In this document: positions 1 through 8,325 of the stretch, piece after piece
Position numbering within the stretch: position 1 is the first letter of the stretch
How the letters are laid out: each line of letters begins with the position of its first letter
Assembly: GCF_024622505.1 (NCBI RefSeq)
Contig: NZ_JANKAS010000019.1
Span: 1-40,215, forward strand
DNA: 40,215 bases
From: Irregularibacter muris
GTDB lineage: Bacteria > Bacillota > Clostridia > Eubacteriales > Garciellaceae
Direction: 5' to 3'
Made by a program: the position numbers and the translations under genes
The notes under the pieces: model-generated
Told to the model about the DNA's origin: nothing
Database searches by the model: none
Seen by the model: only the letters and a program-made list of their open reading frames with translations

Positions 1-70
1 TATAACCTCCTTCGCCACGTAAATATGCATCTACAACTTTCTTTTTAAACTCATAACTGTATACAGCCAT
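1..70 (-). CDS. IS3-family transposase OrfA, N-terminal fragment cut by the window edge
   Basis: The 23 visible codons begin MAVYSYEFKKKVVDAYLRGE, the typical opening of IS3/IS911 OrfA proteins, whose N-terminal helix-turn-helix binds the element's ends. The gene runs off the left edge of the window. It starts about 55 bp inside the terminal repeat, as is normal for the family. In IS3 elements OrfA is followed by OrfB, the DDE catalytic part, made by programmed frameshift; that part is not visible here. Confidence 0.8.
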   Translation of the reverse strand, partial: MAVYSYEFKKKVVDAYLRGEGGY

Positions 71-126
71 AAAAATACCGACCTCCAATCGTTAGATTTT
101 TGGTCTAACTTTTGGGGGTCGGTACA
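1..126 (-). mobile_element. IS3-family insertion sequence, right-hand piece with terminal inverted repeat
   Basis: The left edge holds the start of an IS3-type orfA on the minus strand and the element's outer end. Read on the minus strand, the end starts TGTACCGACCCCCAAAAGTT at 126, the usual form of IS3/IS150-group inverted repeats. The body and the other end lie outside the window, so intactness and target duplication cannot be judged. Confidence 0.8.
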
Positions 127-164
127 TACAAGGCGGTGCCTTTCTCTTTAATGTACTGTACTAT

Positions 165-683
165 TTATGATAATTGATAATACATCTCTCTGAAAATCTG
201 TAGATGACGCTCTTCATCAAGTATGATACGGTTTAAGTTTGCTACGATATTTGGATCATAAATGGTGTTTGCTTGTCTAGAATATTTACTGATGGCTGCT
301 TCTTCAGCTTTAATAGACTCAGCTACTAACCCACCTATGTCTTTTGGATAGCCAATAAAGGAAGGAGACCACCAACGCTTACAAGCACCGCCGCTCCAAA
401 TCCGCGGATCTGCCCCTAGTTGTAAAGCAAGTTGGGCGAATATGTCTAAATGATGCATTTCAACAATACTGATATGATGAAAACATGTTGCTATAGAGCT
501 GTACTGTTCTCTCGCCACAACTGAGATATAGAAGTAACGAACAACATCGCTCATCTCGGAAACAATATCTCCTATATTACTGAGCATTTCACAAGCATAA
601 ATGGGATTTGGACCGCTTACTTGTACGGCAGGATAAGGTTCTCCTACTATATAATCACATTCATTTGGATTGTGATAATTCAT
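165..683 (-). CDS. ferritin-like di-iron domain protein
   Basis: The protein of about 172 residues is almost entirely a four-helix ferritin-like fold. Two iron-binding sets are visible: a Glu in AREQY followed by EMHH (ExxH), then a Glu in AEEAA followed by DEERH (ExxH). This is the rubrerythrin/bacterioferritin ligand pattern. No rubredoxin-type CxxC domain is present, so it is not a classical rubrerythrin. Likely roles are peroxide or oxygen handling or iron binding; the substrate cannot be read from sequence. The upstream ATG at 689 sits directly against the GGAGG, so the ATG at 683, with 7 nt spacing, is the better start. The gene stands alone between the IS end and the ada operon. Family confidence is high, exact function low. 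Confidence 0.75.
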   Translation of the reverse strand: MNYHNPNECDYIVGEPYPAVQVSGPNPIYACEMLSNIGDIVSEMSDVVRYFYISVVAREQYSSIATCFHHISIVEMHHLDIFAQLALQLGADPRIWSGGACKRWWSPSFIGYPKDIGGLVAESIKAEEAAISKYSRQANTIYDPNIVANLNRIILDEERHLQIFREMYYQLS

Positions 684-779
684 TTCCATTCCTCCTCAGG
701 TCAGTCAATATAATATATTTTATTCCTAAGGATAAAGAAATGTGATAAGGTCTTCCCCCAAGAACTGCTTGCACTGTAA

Positions 780-1481
780 TTAGTGTTCATCAATATACTT
801 ATTCAATTCTTCATGATATACATCAATTCTTGTTTCCTGTGGTTGGGTTTCTTCATCTAAAACAAGATCCACCATATGATGGGCAATTTTTTCCCCTATG
901 GTCATGGATTTAATACAGGAAACACAATATACCACAACATTCTTACAAGGCATTTGTGAGGCACGTTTTTTCTGTAATTCTATGATTTTATCGATTGGAA
1001 GTCTCGGATAAAAATTATCCCCACAACAAATGGATTTTGTGCCGCTGTATTTAGATTCTATAATTTCTATATTCATTTTCTTTAAAATATTTCTAACCGC
1101 TGCATGAACTTGAGGTTTTGGTCTGTAGGAGCAAGAATCCTGTACAGACACCGTCAATCCCCTATGATTTGGCAGGGAAAGTCCTTCCATACTGTTCAAT
1201 ACCTCCCATAGGGAAATTGTATTAACACCTTCATATAAAGAACGAAATCTTCTATCGCAACCTGCACAATTGTTTATTATGGTAGATCCATGGGGAAGTT
1301 TAGGCTCATGATGACAGCATATACTATGTAGCTGCACCTTCCCAAAATATTTGTTGAGCATGTCCAATATCTTTTGTCCCGATTTAGGTTTATAAATACT
1401 AAGTGCACACCCAGGATTAAAGTAGCATTTGTTCATATCGATATCAGAAATTTGTATACTTGAAATTTGACTTTCATGCAT
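780..1481 (-). CDS. cysteine-rich CCG-domain protein (heterodisulfide reductase subunit B-like)
   Basis: Two CCG-type modules are visible. The first has CYFNPGC, then CCHHEP and NNCAGC; the second has DSC, then CCGDNFYPRLP and YCVSC. Such domains bind unusual Fe-S clusters or zinc in heterodisulfide reductase HdrB and the LutA/GlpC families. Here the domains stand alone in a protein of about 233 residues, without flavin or ferredoxin domains. The chosen ATG at 1481 has AAGGAG 8 nt upstream and overlaps the ogt stop (ATGCATGA), so it is translationally coupled to ogt. Longer starts at 1502 or 1490 are possible. Membership in an adaA-ogt operon suggests a part in the alkylation response or thiol redox, which is inference. 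The fold assignment is fairly secure, the role is not. Confidence 0.7.
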   Translation of the reverse strand: MHESQISSIQISDIDMNKCYFNPGCALSIYKPKSGQKILDMLNKYFGKVQLHSICCHHEPKLPHGSTIINNCAGCDRRFRSLYEGVNTISLWEVLNSMEGLSLPNHRGLTVSVQDSCSYRPKPQVHAAVRNILKKMNIEIIESKYSGTKSICCGDNFYPRLPIDKIIELQKKRASQMPCKNVVVYCVSCIKSMTIGEKIAHHMVDLVLDEETQPQETRIDVYHEELNKYIDEH

Positions 1482-1941
1482 TTGCTTCATCTCCTTTTTC
1501 AATCTTTAGTAAAGTTTTTTTCATATCAAGACCCCCTACATAACCTGCAAGTGACCCATCTGTTTTGATTACACGATGGCAAGGAATCACTATTATGATT
1601 GGATTCTTATTATTGGCTATCCCCACTGCTCGACTTGCTTTAGGACTACTAATCATCTCAGCAATCTCCTTATATGTTCTGGTTTCTCCATAGGGAATCT
1701 TACCAAGAGCATCCCATACTTTCTCTTGAAACTTGGTACCATAAACTGCATATTGAAAATCAAAGGATTTACGTACCCCCTCTAAGTATTCACATATCTG
1801 ACTATAAGCTAGGTCAGACAACTTAGACCTTTCTCCATCCTCTTCAATTCTATTCACTTTCTCAATGGAAAGAATTACTTTGTCCCTATAACCGATCTTT
1901 AGAAATCCAAATTTAAAATTATAAAAAGCATATTTAATCAT
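1474..1941 (-). CDS. ogt: methylated-DNA--protein-cysteine S-methyltransferase
   Basis: This suicide repair protein transfers the methyl group from O6-methylguanine to its own cysteine. The diagnostic IPCHRV motif places the acceptor at Cys121, followed by GSLAGYVGGL, and the DNA-binding helix region (KVWDALGKIPYGETRTY) precedes it. At 155 residues it is the normal length for a stand-alone Ogt/AdaB protein. The start ATG overlaps the adaA stop (ATGA, 1938-1941), so the two are translationally coupled, as in the adaA-adaB operon of Bacillus subtilis. Expression should follow AdaA activation by methylated DNA. Confidence 0.93.
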   Translation of the reverse strand: MIKYAFYNFKFGFLKIGYRDKVILSIEKVNRIEEDGERSKLSDLAYSQICEYLEGVRKSFDFQYAVYGTKFQEKVWDALGKIPYGETRTYKEIAEMISSPKASRAVGIANNKNPIIIVIPCHRVIKTDGSLAGYVGGLDMKKTLLKIEKGDEANA

Positions 1942-2486
1942 TTTTGATGTTCCTTTCTATATGCAGCAGGAGGTAATCCTGTTCCATTTTTGAAAAAACG
2001 ATAAAAGGATGATAATCCACTAAATCCTACGGAGTAGGCGATGTCAATAATCTCATCTTCAGTGTCCGAAAGCATCCGTTTTGCCTCAACCAGACGCAGA
2101 TTAGCCACATATTCAGACAATGTTACACCATACTCATCCTTAAAAATTTCAGCCATACGACGATAAGAAACTCCTATCTTTTGCATTTCCAGATTCAAGT
2201 CGCAACTCTTGTTATATGAATCTTCCAGCAATTGCTTTGCCTTTTCTGCAATTTCCTTCATCGGTTGATAATCTAAGAGATCACTTCTACAACGCTTACA
2301 AGGTCGAAATCCAGCCTTTCTCGCTTGTTCTGATGTACCAAAGAAACAAACATTTTCACGTTTGGGTATTTTGGATTTGCAGGAAGGACGGCAATAAATT
2401 CCTGTAGACTTGACCGCGTAGAAAAAAATACCGTCATAGGATGCATCATTTTCGAATGTCGCTTTCCACATTTCTTCCTTTGTCAT
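1938..2486 (-). CDS. adaA: AdaA-type methylphosphotriester-DNA methyltransferase and AraC-family activator
   Basis: Residues 1-70 form the Ada zinc domain with the four cysteines Cys32, Cys36, Cys63 and Cys66, spaced as in E. coli Ada (38, 42, 69, 72). Cys32 corresponds to the methyl acceptor that repairs methylphosphotriesters. Residues about 80-180 are two AraC helix-turn-helix units ending FYRFFKNGTGLPPAAYRK. The C-terminal methyltransferase domain of E. coli Ada is absent; it is supplied by the coupled ogt gene, giving the split arrangement of Bacillus. Methylation converts the protein into an activator of its own operon. AAGGAG lies about 12 nt upstream of the ATG. An inverted repeat in the promoter region is a possible binding site. 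Confidence 0.93.
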   Translation of the reverse strand: MTKEEMWKATFENDASYDGIFFYAVKSTGIYCRPSCKSKIPKRENVCFFGTSEQARKAGFRPCKRCRSDLLDYQPMKEIAEKAKQLLEDSYNKSCDLNLEMQKIGVSYRRMAEIFKDEYGVTLSEYVANLRLVEAKRMLSDTEDEIIDIAYSVGFSGLSSFYRFFKNGTGLPPAAYRKEHQK

Positions 2487-2534
2487 TTTTTATAGTCTCC
2501 TTTTCTTCTTGTTGACTCTCACATTGAAAATAGA

Positions 2535-2582
2535 AAAATCACCTACTATGCTTAAATTGTAGCACAGACATCTGGTGATTTT
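2535..2582 (-). promoter_or_regulatory. adaA promoter region with inverted repeat
   Basis: Two 9-bp arms, AAAATCACC at 2535-2543 and GGTGATTTT at 2574-2582, flank a minus-strand TACAAT (2556-2561) suited to a -10 box; there is no good -35 box. A weak promoter with symmetrical arms fits activator-dependent control by methylated AdaA, but no known Ada-box consensus was matched. Confidence 0.35.
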
Positions 2583-2630
2583 CTTCTCAATTCTGGATAT
2601 TCAATTTTCATCTCCTCATTAATATTTCAG

Positions 2631-2845
2631 GTAGGTAAGAAGCCTGTTTTAGGATGTATCGCTTGCTATATTTACAAACAACCAGGCAAAATAGGAAGAT
2701 GTATCTTTGCCAATGATATGGTTAATACAGTAGGTCAAGCATTGTGGGAAGCGAATGCTATCATTCTTGGTTCTACCGTGCACTTTCCATCTGCTAAAGG
2801 AACAGCGACCTGGTTTTTCCACCGTTTATTCTCAATCTTGAATCT
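2631..2845 (+). pseudogene. remnant of an NADPH-dependent FMN reductase / flavodoxin-family protein
   Basis: One frame reads VGKKPVLGCIACYIYK, then GRCIFANDMVNTVGQALWEA, then AIILGSTVHFPSAKG and FFHRLFSIL. This matches the middle of the flavodoxin-like iron-sulfur/FMN reductase family, including the C-x-x-C(-like) loop, the C-V-F-x-D-D strand and the SPVYF-type flavin loop. No start codon or RBS precedes it, the N-terminal flavin-binding strand is missing, and it runs into the 3' end of the opposing serine hydrolase gene. It is therefore read as a decayed internal fragment. The boundaries are approximate. Confidence 0.65.
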
Positions 2846-2857
2846 GGTTTATTATTT

Positions 2858-4714
2858 TCACCAAAACTTAAACCATTGCCAATAAAAAGAATTCAATAGC
2901 ATCGCAATACAAGAAAGAATGGTATTAAATATTTTTCTACTTGATAGATGCTTTCCCCATTCTTTAAAAGCGATAATGGAGCGAACAAGATAAATTAAAA
3001 TCCAAGCTGAAAAGATGGTACAAAGAATCAATCCAAGGCGGATGTTTCTAGAGGTTTCATAGTTTATAACATTCATTACAACATATAAAAAGGAGAAAAA
3101 CAATCCCAGATTACCGCCACTGGCCAATATTCTTTCACCATTTTTGGGCTCTGATGGTTTCTTTCTAAGCTTTCGAACCAGAGCTCTTATTATTGTATAG
3201 AGGCTATAAATCAGTGCTAAGCCCAAAATAAGGATTAGGAAAATTTCAATAGCATATACTATTGGGTTTTTGGGCAAATAATCTTGAACACCTATTTCTA
3301 ATGTAGGAGAACCATTTTTATTTTCAGAAACAAATCCCGTACCTACAGTCTCACCATAATCCAATAAAAAACGATCAAAACCTACAGGGATTAATTCCAT
3401 CCCCATCATCGGTACATAAAAATTATTCTCATTTCCAGATAAAAAAGGCATGGTCAAAAGGAAGCTATATAGTCGCAATGCTCCTGTTTTTATGGTACGA
3501 GCCTGGGTATAGACTCCTGAAATATTCCTCATTTGAAACTCATCCGTAGGCTCAGGGTATTTTCCAAAAATCATCTCTTGAAGCCCAATATTATAGACTG
3601 TTTCTCCACTCTGATTTGTCATTACAACTAATCCTATTCCACTTATCGGATCAAATTGAAGATTGGCCGAGGCTCCAGGCGTATTCCCTCCATGACCAAG
3701 GGCAAGAACTTCGGTTTTATCCACCCATAATCCATGGGCATTTCGTGGAGTATTTTTTTCATCATGGTAGAAAAGTGTTGGACTTAGGAATTGATCTAGG
3801 GTTTCCCGCTTTCTAAATAACTCTGATCTGTCTCTCCCTTTTGGTACCAAGGCTTTTCCAAATAGGAGAAAATCTTCTAATGTTCCTGTTGCCATACCGG
3901 CAGGATATAGGGCCAACTGATAACGACTAGGCCCTAAATCCCTAAGATCAGCAGAATAGCATTTTAAAAGATCCCTTTGTTCATTTACCCAGGAATTATC
4001 CTCTAAGGTGGGAAGGAGAGCGGTATGCTCCATACCTAATGGTTCAAAAATATGTTTATGTACGTAATCAGAGAAGCCCATTCCACTGACTCTTTCCACA
4101 ATATATCCGGCTAAAGATACCCCCCAATTGGAATAAGCTACGACAGTTCCTGGCTCGTATAATTGATTGGGCAAGGAGCTCTTTAGAACATCTCCTAGTT
4201 CACCAACCTCTTCTCCAATGGGTATGAATAAATCAATTAGCTGTTCCTCCCATCCTGCATTATGATGCATCAGATTCATCATAGTAATTGGTTGATCATA
4301 TTTTAAATTGGACAAAAATCCTTCTGGAAGGTAGGTTCTGATATCTTCACTTAAATTCATTTCGCCAAGTTCGACTAATTGCATTACTGAAACCCATACC
4401 AACATTTTAGTTACAGATCCCCACTCCATGACTGTTTCGGTTGAATTCTTAAGTTCCATCTCCATATTTCCATTGCCATAGTAACCTTCATGTATTGTCT
4501 CTCCATTTTGAAAAACGGCTACCGATACTGCTGCTGTCGTATCTTTATATTCTTCTATATAAGTTTCTATTTCTGTTTCCAAATCCGAGACATGAATACC
4601 CGAGGGGGTGACACCTTGTTCAGCTGCCTGACTGACTCCTCCTGCTGCCATCATGACCAGAATCAAGACTACTAATTGTAAGCTTATCCAACGCATCAAA
4701 CCTCTCTTTTTCAT
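2858..4714 (-). CDS. serine hydrolase of the beta-lactamase/PBP4* class, membrane-anchored
   Basis: A signal peptide (residues about 1-31) leads to a class C beta-lactamase-like domain on the outer face. The catalytic SVTK is at Ser100-Lys103, YSN is in VAYSNWG, and the third motif is in GHGGNTPG. Four hydrophobic segments follow in the last 130 residues, so the 618-residue protein is a catalytic domain with a C-terminal membrane bundle, a common Firmicute architecture. Family members act as D-amino-acid peptidases, esterases or penicillin-binding proteins; the substrate is not evident here. AGAGGTG lies 6 nt from the ATG. No terminator is seen downstream, where the flavin reductase remnant abuts. 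A second serine hydrolase lies at 8326-9429. Confidence 0.85.
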   Translation of the reverse strand: MKKRGLMRWISLQLVVLILVMMAAGGVSQAAEQGVTPSGIHVSDLETEIETYIEEYKDTTAAVSVAVFQNGETIHEGYYGNGNMEMELKNSTETVMEWGSVTKMLVWVSVMQLVELGEMNLSEDIRTYLPEGFLSNLKYDQPITMMNLMHHNAGWEEQLIDLFIPIGEEVGELGDVLKSSLPNQLYEPGTVVAYSNWGVSLAGYIVERVSGMGFSDYVHKHIFEPLGMEHTALLPTLEDNSWVNEQRDLLKCYSADLRDLGPSRYQLALYPAGMATGTLEDFLLFGKALVPKGRDRSELFRKRETLDQFLSPTLFYHDEKNTPRNAHGLWVDKTEVLALGHGGNTPGASANLQFDPISGIGLVVMTNQSGETVYNIGLQEMIFGKYPEPTDEFQMRNISGVYTQARTIKTGALRLYSFLLTMPFLSGNENNFYVPMMGMELIPVGFDRFLLDYGETVGTGFVSENKNGSPTLEIGVQDYLPKNPIVYAIEIFLILILGLALIYSLYTIIRALVRKLRKKPSEPKNGERILASGGNLGLFFSFLYVVMNVINYETSRNIRLGLILCTIFSAWILIYLVRSIIAFKEWGKHLSSRKIFNTILSCIAMLLNSFYWQWFKFW

Positions 4715-4767
4715 AATTCACCTCTTTTTTTACTACCATCTGATACCTCCATTATCTATTGTATCGT

Positions 4768-4965
4768 CTATTCTAAGTTCTTTGTATTTTCAACGTAGAT
4801 AGATACCTCTCCACAGTTTGGACAAATTGCTACTTTGGGTTTTCCTATTCTATTGGCGAATAAACGCTTATCGTCTGTTGCCATTACGATTCCATAGCCA
4901 CCACCTTCAACTTTTATTGAGCAATTTTCAATCATTTTGGTTTTACACCTTAGACATTCCCTCAT
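4768..4965 (-). CDS. small zinc-ribbon protein
   Basis: This 65-residue protein carries CLRC near the N-terminus and CPNCGE near the C-terminus, two CxxC knuckles that would bind one zinc as a ribbon. The segment between them (IKVEGGGYGIVMATD) looks like a beta-hairpin. Similar small clostridial proteins are often named nucleic-acid-binding, but the role is unknown. GGGGGG precedes the ATG by 6 nt. It may share a transcript with the serine hydrolase 53 bp downstream. Confidence 0.7.
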   Translation of the reverse strand: MRECLRCKTKMIENCSIKVEGGGYGIVMATDDKRLFANRIGKPKVAICPNCGEVSIYVENTKNLE

Positions 4966-5260
4966 AATATACCCCCCGTTAATTTTTATTTATATTTCTT
5001 ATAAACTAATATTCCTTCTAATCTTTCTTAATTACACTATATCATCTTTAAAATACTATCTCTTTGTCGCTGTTAGTCAAATGGTATGCCCCTACTCCTC
5101 ACCAATGATTTTTATCCTCCATTCTTTTTAACCATGGTATCACCTCATTAAATAAAGATCTAGTTGGTTCATAATAAAATTTCCCCTGTAATTTTTTCAT
5201 CATACCTATTGTCTGTACAAATATAACATGAAAAACCCTTCCTTATTCAAAGTGTTTATC

Positions 5261-5287
5261 ACATCTTATTTCCCCTTGCATATAATA
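5261..5287 (+). promoter_or_regulatory. sigma-K-like promoter of the cotA-like gene
   Basis: CATATAATA at 5279-5287 fits the sigma-K -10 element CATANNNTA, and an AC at 5261-5262 sits 16 nt upstream as the short -35. The site lies about 56 bp before the start codon. The rest of the 377-bp gap between the divergent zinc-ribbon and oxidase genes (4966-5342) is AT-rich, with no other feature recognised. Confidence 0.45.
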
Positions 5288-5342
5288 TTACAATACAATA
5301 TATCTATTTTCTCTCTTATAATTTCCATGTAAAGGATGTGTC

Positions 5343-6980
5343 GTGATGAAAGATTATACAGATATTATGTATGAAACTAAAGTCGATCCTTCAAATCCTG
5401 AAACCATCCCTAAATTTGTTGACCCCCTACCCATTCCCAAGGTTGCAATACCCTATGGATTTGATGATTACTCGATAGAAAAAGAAACATTTTATAATAT
5501 AGTGATGAAAGAAACAAAGCACAAGTTCCATCGAAGCTTTCCCTGGACAAAGGTTTGGGGATATAACGGGACTTACCCAGGGCCAACCATAGAGGCTGAA
5601 AAAGACGTGCCTATTAAAGTGGCATGGAAAAATCAACTTCCAAAGAAGCATCTCTTACCAGTGGATCATACTTTGCATGGGAGTATCAATAGTCCTGATG
5701 TACGAACCGTTGTCCATGTTCATGGGGCAAATGTAGCCTCTGATAGTGATGGACATCCCGAAGCTTGGTATACTCATAATTATAATCACGTGGGACAGAC
5801 TTTTGAAAGAAAGGTATATGAGTATACCAATCATCAACCCTCTGCTACTATGTGGTATCATGATCATGCGATTGGCATAACAAGATTAAATGTATATGCC
5901 GGCTTGGCTGGATTTTATATTCTTCGAGATGAATTGGAAAAAAGGTTAAACCTTCCAAGTGACGATTATGAAATACCTCTATTGATTCAAGACAAAACCT
6001 TTAATGTAGATGGGTCGCTGTATTATCCTGATAATGCAACCCCAGAAGTCCCCCATCCCATTCCATCTACTCCATCCTTTTTCTTTGGAGAGACCATTGC
6101 TGTTAATGGGAAACTTTGGCCATATTTAAATGTTGAACCCCGTAAATACCGATTTAGGATATTGAATGGTTCTAATACACGAGCATATGATCTTCAATTA
6201 GACAATGGGGAAAAATTTCATCAAATTGGTACAGATTTAGGACTTTTACATCATTCCATTGAAATTGAATCCTTCACCTTAGAGCCTGCTGAGAGAATAG
6301 ACTTGATCATTGATTTTTCTAAATATAAGGGAAGGAATATCACTTTAATCAATAGCAATGCCGGGGCTGTAGGTTCACCTCATACAGGATTTATCATGAA
6401 GTTTAAAGTTGACGATTACTGTCAATCAAAAGATACCAGTATAATTCCAGATGAATTGTTCCCTTATCATCCTATGAATCCAGCCTTAGCTACTAAACAA
6501 AGGACCATGACTTTAGCAGCAAAAGATGATCCCCATTATGAAGGCAGAGTGCAGCATCTATTAAATGATAGGATGTGGAGTGATCCAGTAACAGAAATCG
6601 TAGAATTGGATACTATTGAAATATGGCATATACGAAATACCTTCCAATTCCCACACCCTGTACACGTGCATCTGGTTCCTTTTCAGATCCTTGGAAGAAA
6701 ACCGGTCACAGATTCTGATTTCGATGAAAATGGAAACTATCGATTTGATCCCACCAATCCTGAAGATTTTGAGAAATTAAACAAACCTTTCCCCTATGAA
6801 GACGGTCTAAAGGACACCGTTCGAGCAGAACCCGGTGAAGTCACCTCTATTATGATGCATTTCAAAGAGCATGTCGGAGATTATGTATGGCATTGTCATA
6901 TACTGGAGCATGAAGATAATGACATGATGCGACCCTTAAAAGTTGTAGAAAGGGTTGTAGAAAACTGCCCTACAAAATAA
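5343..6980 (+). CDS. cotA: CotA-like multicopper oxidase (spore-coat laccase family)
   Basis: The 545-residue protein has the three-cupredoxin layout and all the copper motifs: HVHG at His125/127, WYHDH at His173/175, HPVHVH near residue 436 and the WHCHILEHEDNDMM cluster near 513, which supplies the type 1 Cys, His and Met ligands. Length and motif spacing fit CotA of Bacillus spores, a laccase/bilirubin oxidase that reduces O2 to water. There is no signal peptide, as expected of a protein made in the mother cell. The GTG at 5343 or the ATG at 5346 could be the start, both behind AAAGGA. It is monocistronic with a strong terminator, and a sigma-K-like promoter supports sporulation control. 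A four-electron oxidase is unexpected if the host is anaerobic. Confidence 0.9.
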   Translation: MMKDYTDIMYETKVDPSNPETIPKFVDPLPIPKVAIPYGFDDYSIEKETFYNIVMKETKHKFHRSFPWTKVWGYNGTYPGPTIEAEKDVPIKVAWKNQLPKKHLLPVDHTLHGSINSPDVRTVVHVHGANVASDSDGHPEAWYTHNYNHVGQTFERKVYEYTNHQPSATMWYHDHAIGITRLNVYAGLAGFYILRDELEKRLNLPSDDYEIPLLIQDKTFNVDGSLYYPDNATPEVPHPIPSTPSFFFGETIAVNGKLWPYLNVEPRKYRFRILNGSNTRAYDLQLDNGEKFHQIGTDLGLLHHSIEIESFTLEPAERIDLIIDFSKYKGRNITLINSNAGAVGSPHTGFIMKFKVDDYCQSKDTSIIPDELFPYHPMNPALATKQRTMTLAAKDDPHYEGRVQHLLNDRMWSDPVTEIVELDTIEIWHIRNTFQFPHPVHVHLVPFQILGRKPVTDSDFDENGNYRFDPTNPEDFEKLNKPFPYEDGLKDTVRAEPGEVTSIMMHFKEHVGDYVWHCHILEHEDNDMMRPLKVVERVVENCPTK

Positions 6981-7009
6981 GATAGATCTAAATAGACCCT
7001 ATAATATTT

Positions 7010-7041
7010 AGTGTTGGCAATAAAAAGCCAACACTTTTTTT
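7010..7041 (+). terminator. rho-independent terminator of the cotA-like gene
   Basis: A perfect 9-bp stem, AGTGTTGGC / GCCAACACT, with an 8-nt loop is followed by seven T on the plus strand. It ends the monocistronic oxidase transcript. Confidence 0.9.
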
Positions 7042-7207
7042 GCAAAAAAGTGATATGAATTCTAATAAAACGCCGTCAAAAACAATGATTTTTCTTTTAT
7101 TAATAATCCATTAACGGAAGGCTATTGTTTAACCTTTGGTAACCTGCTAACCATCCAAAATAGGCCCCTTTGGTATCAGATCCATATTCTCTATAAAATC
7201 CCTCCTA

Positions 7208-8086
7208 TTATTCTCTATAGTCCTGTCTGACAAAGGGTTCTTTTATATTTTTTGAAGTAAGTAATTGGTATTTCTGTGGACGACGATATGCATTGCCATG
7301 AACTTCCCAACTTCTATACTCTCTAATTTCATCAATAGGGAAGTCAGCCATATAGATTCCCTCTCCTTCTCCTGCTTCAATAATAAGTGTGTCTCTTGAA
7401 CCAGATTCAGAAGGCCTATAAGCAATCCCATCAAATGCAGTAGAATGACCGTTACAATCCGGTTTACCTTTTGGATAATTAACAGTTGCAATCCCAACCA
7501 TATTTTCATAGGCTCTCCCTCTTAACTGTGAAATACGGTTTATTTCCATAGGACATGCATTAGGTACTAAAATAATTTCAGCCCCTTTTAGCATAAGAAT
7601 TCTCGCACTTTCTGGAAATTCTCTATCATAGCAAATCATTGCACCTACTTTTACAACCCCATGTTCAGTATCTAAGTTAGCAACATTAAAGTGATCACCT
7701 GGTGTCAATCTACATTCATCTCCAAAGTCACAGGTGTGCACCTTTGCATAGGTAAGTACATTATTTCCAAAACCATCAAATAAAACGAAAGTGTTCCTAG
7801 GCAATGGATCATATTTCTCAAGGAAAGTTATTCCGATGGCCATATTAAGTTCTTTAGCAAGTTTTCCAAATGAATTTACAAATTCACTATTAGCAGATAC
7901 AGCACTTGTTTTCAATTCATCAATATCTTCTGGAATATTATAGCCAACACTCCACATTTCAGGAAACAATGCAATATCGGCACCCATTTCTTTTGATTTT
8001 TTACAGTACTCCAATCCCTTTTGTAAATTCCCATCTAAATCATTTTCGGGAAGAATCTGCAATAAAGCCACTTTCAGATTTTTCAC
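7208..8086 (-). CDS. carbon-nitrogen hydrolase (nitrilase superfamily)
   Basis: The Glu-Lys-Cys triad of the nitrilase fold is visible: Glu43 in LFPEMW, Lys115 in YAKVH and Cys152 in GAMICYDREFPES. At 292 residues it has the normal length for an amidase or N-carbamoyl-amine hydrolase; it lacks the glutamine-dependent synthetase domain of NadE-type members. The substrate is unknown. It starts with GTG at 8086, whose last two bases overlap the stop of the preceding small gene (GTGA), with GGAG 8 nt upstream, so it is translationally coupled. It is cytoplasmic, having no signal peptide. After its stop the same frame stays open for 33 codons behind a short direct repeat (see findings). Confidence 0.88.
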   Translation of the reverse strand: MKNLKVALLQILPENDLDGNLQKGLEYCKKSKEMGADIALFPEMWSVGYNIPEDIDELKTSAVSANSEFVNSFGKLAKELNMAIGITFLEKYDPLPRNTFVLFDGFGNNVLTYAKVHTCDFGDECRLTPGDHFNVANLDTEHGVVKVGAMICYDREFPESARILMLKGAEIILVPNACPMEINRISQLRGRAYENMVGIATVNYPKGKPDCNGHSTAFDGIAYRPSESGSRDTLIIEAGEGEGIYMADFPIDEIREYRSWEVHGNAYRRPQKYQLLTSKNIKEPFVRQDYRE

Positions 8087-8289
8087 AGCAAAGCTCCTTT
8101 CATATTCATCTTTTTAAGCTCACTTTCATGGGCAATGTATTGGTTTAATATCATGATGAGTTCTTTTGCTTCATTGCTATAGATTTCAGGGGTTCCCATG
8201 ATATTCCTTTTAAGGTAAGAAAGAGATAATTGAAGAATCTTAAACTCATAGTCTGTTAGGAGGATTTCCTCATTTTTTTCATGTTTCAT
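8083..8289 (-). CDS. small hypothetical protein coupled to the nitrilase-family gene
   Basis: The 68-residue charged, helical protein (ILLTDYEFKILQLSLSYLK) is not recognised. The case for a real gene is its position: a GGAAG-type ribosome site lies before its ATG and its TGA overlaps the nitrilase GTG start. It begins 36 bp after the serine hydrolase gene on the same strand, so the three may be one operon. Confidence 0.55.
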   Translation of the reverse strand: MKHEKNEEILLTDYEFKILQLSLSYLKRNIMGTPEIYSNEAKELIMILNQYIAHESELKKMNMKGALL

Positions 8290-8325
8290 AAATTACTTCC
8301 ATCCCTCACAAGTAATAGGAACGGT

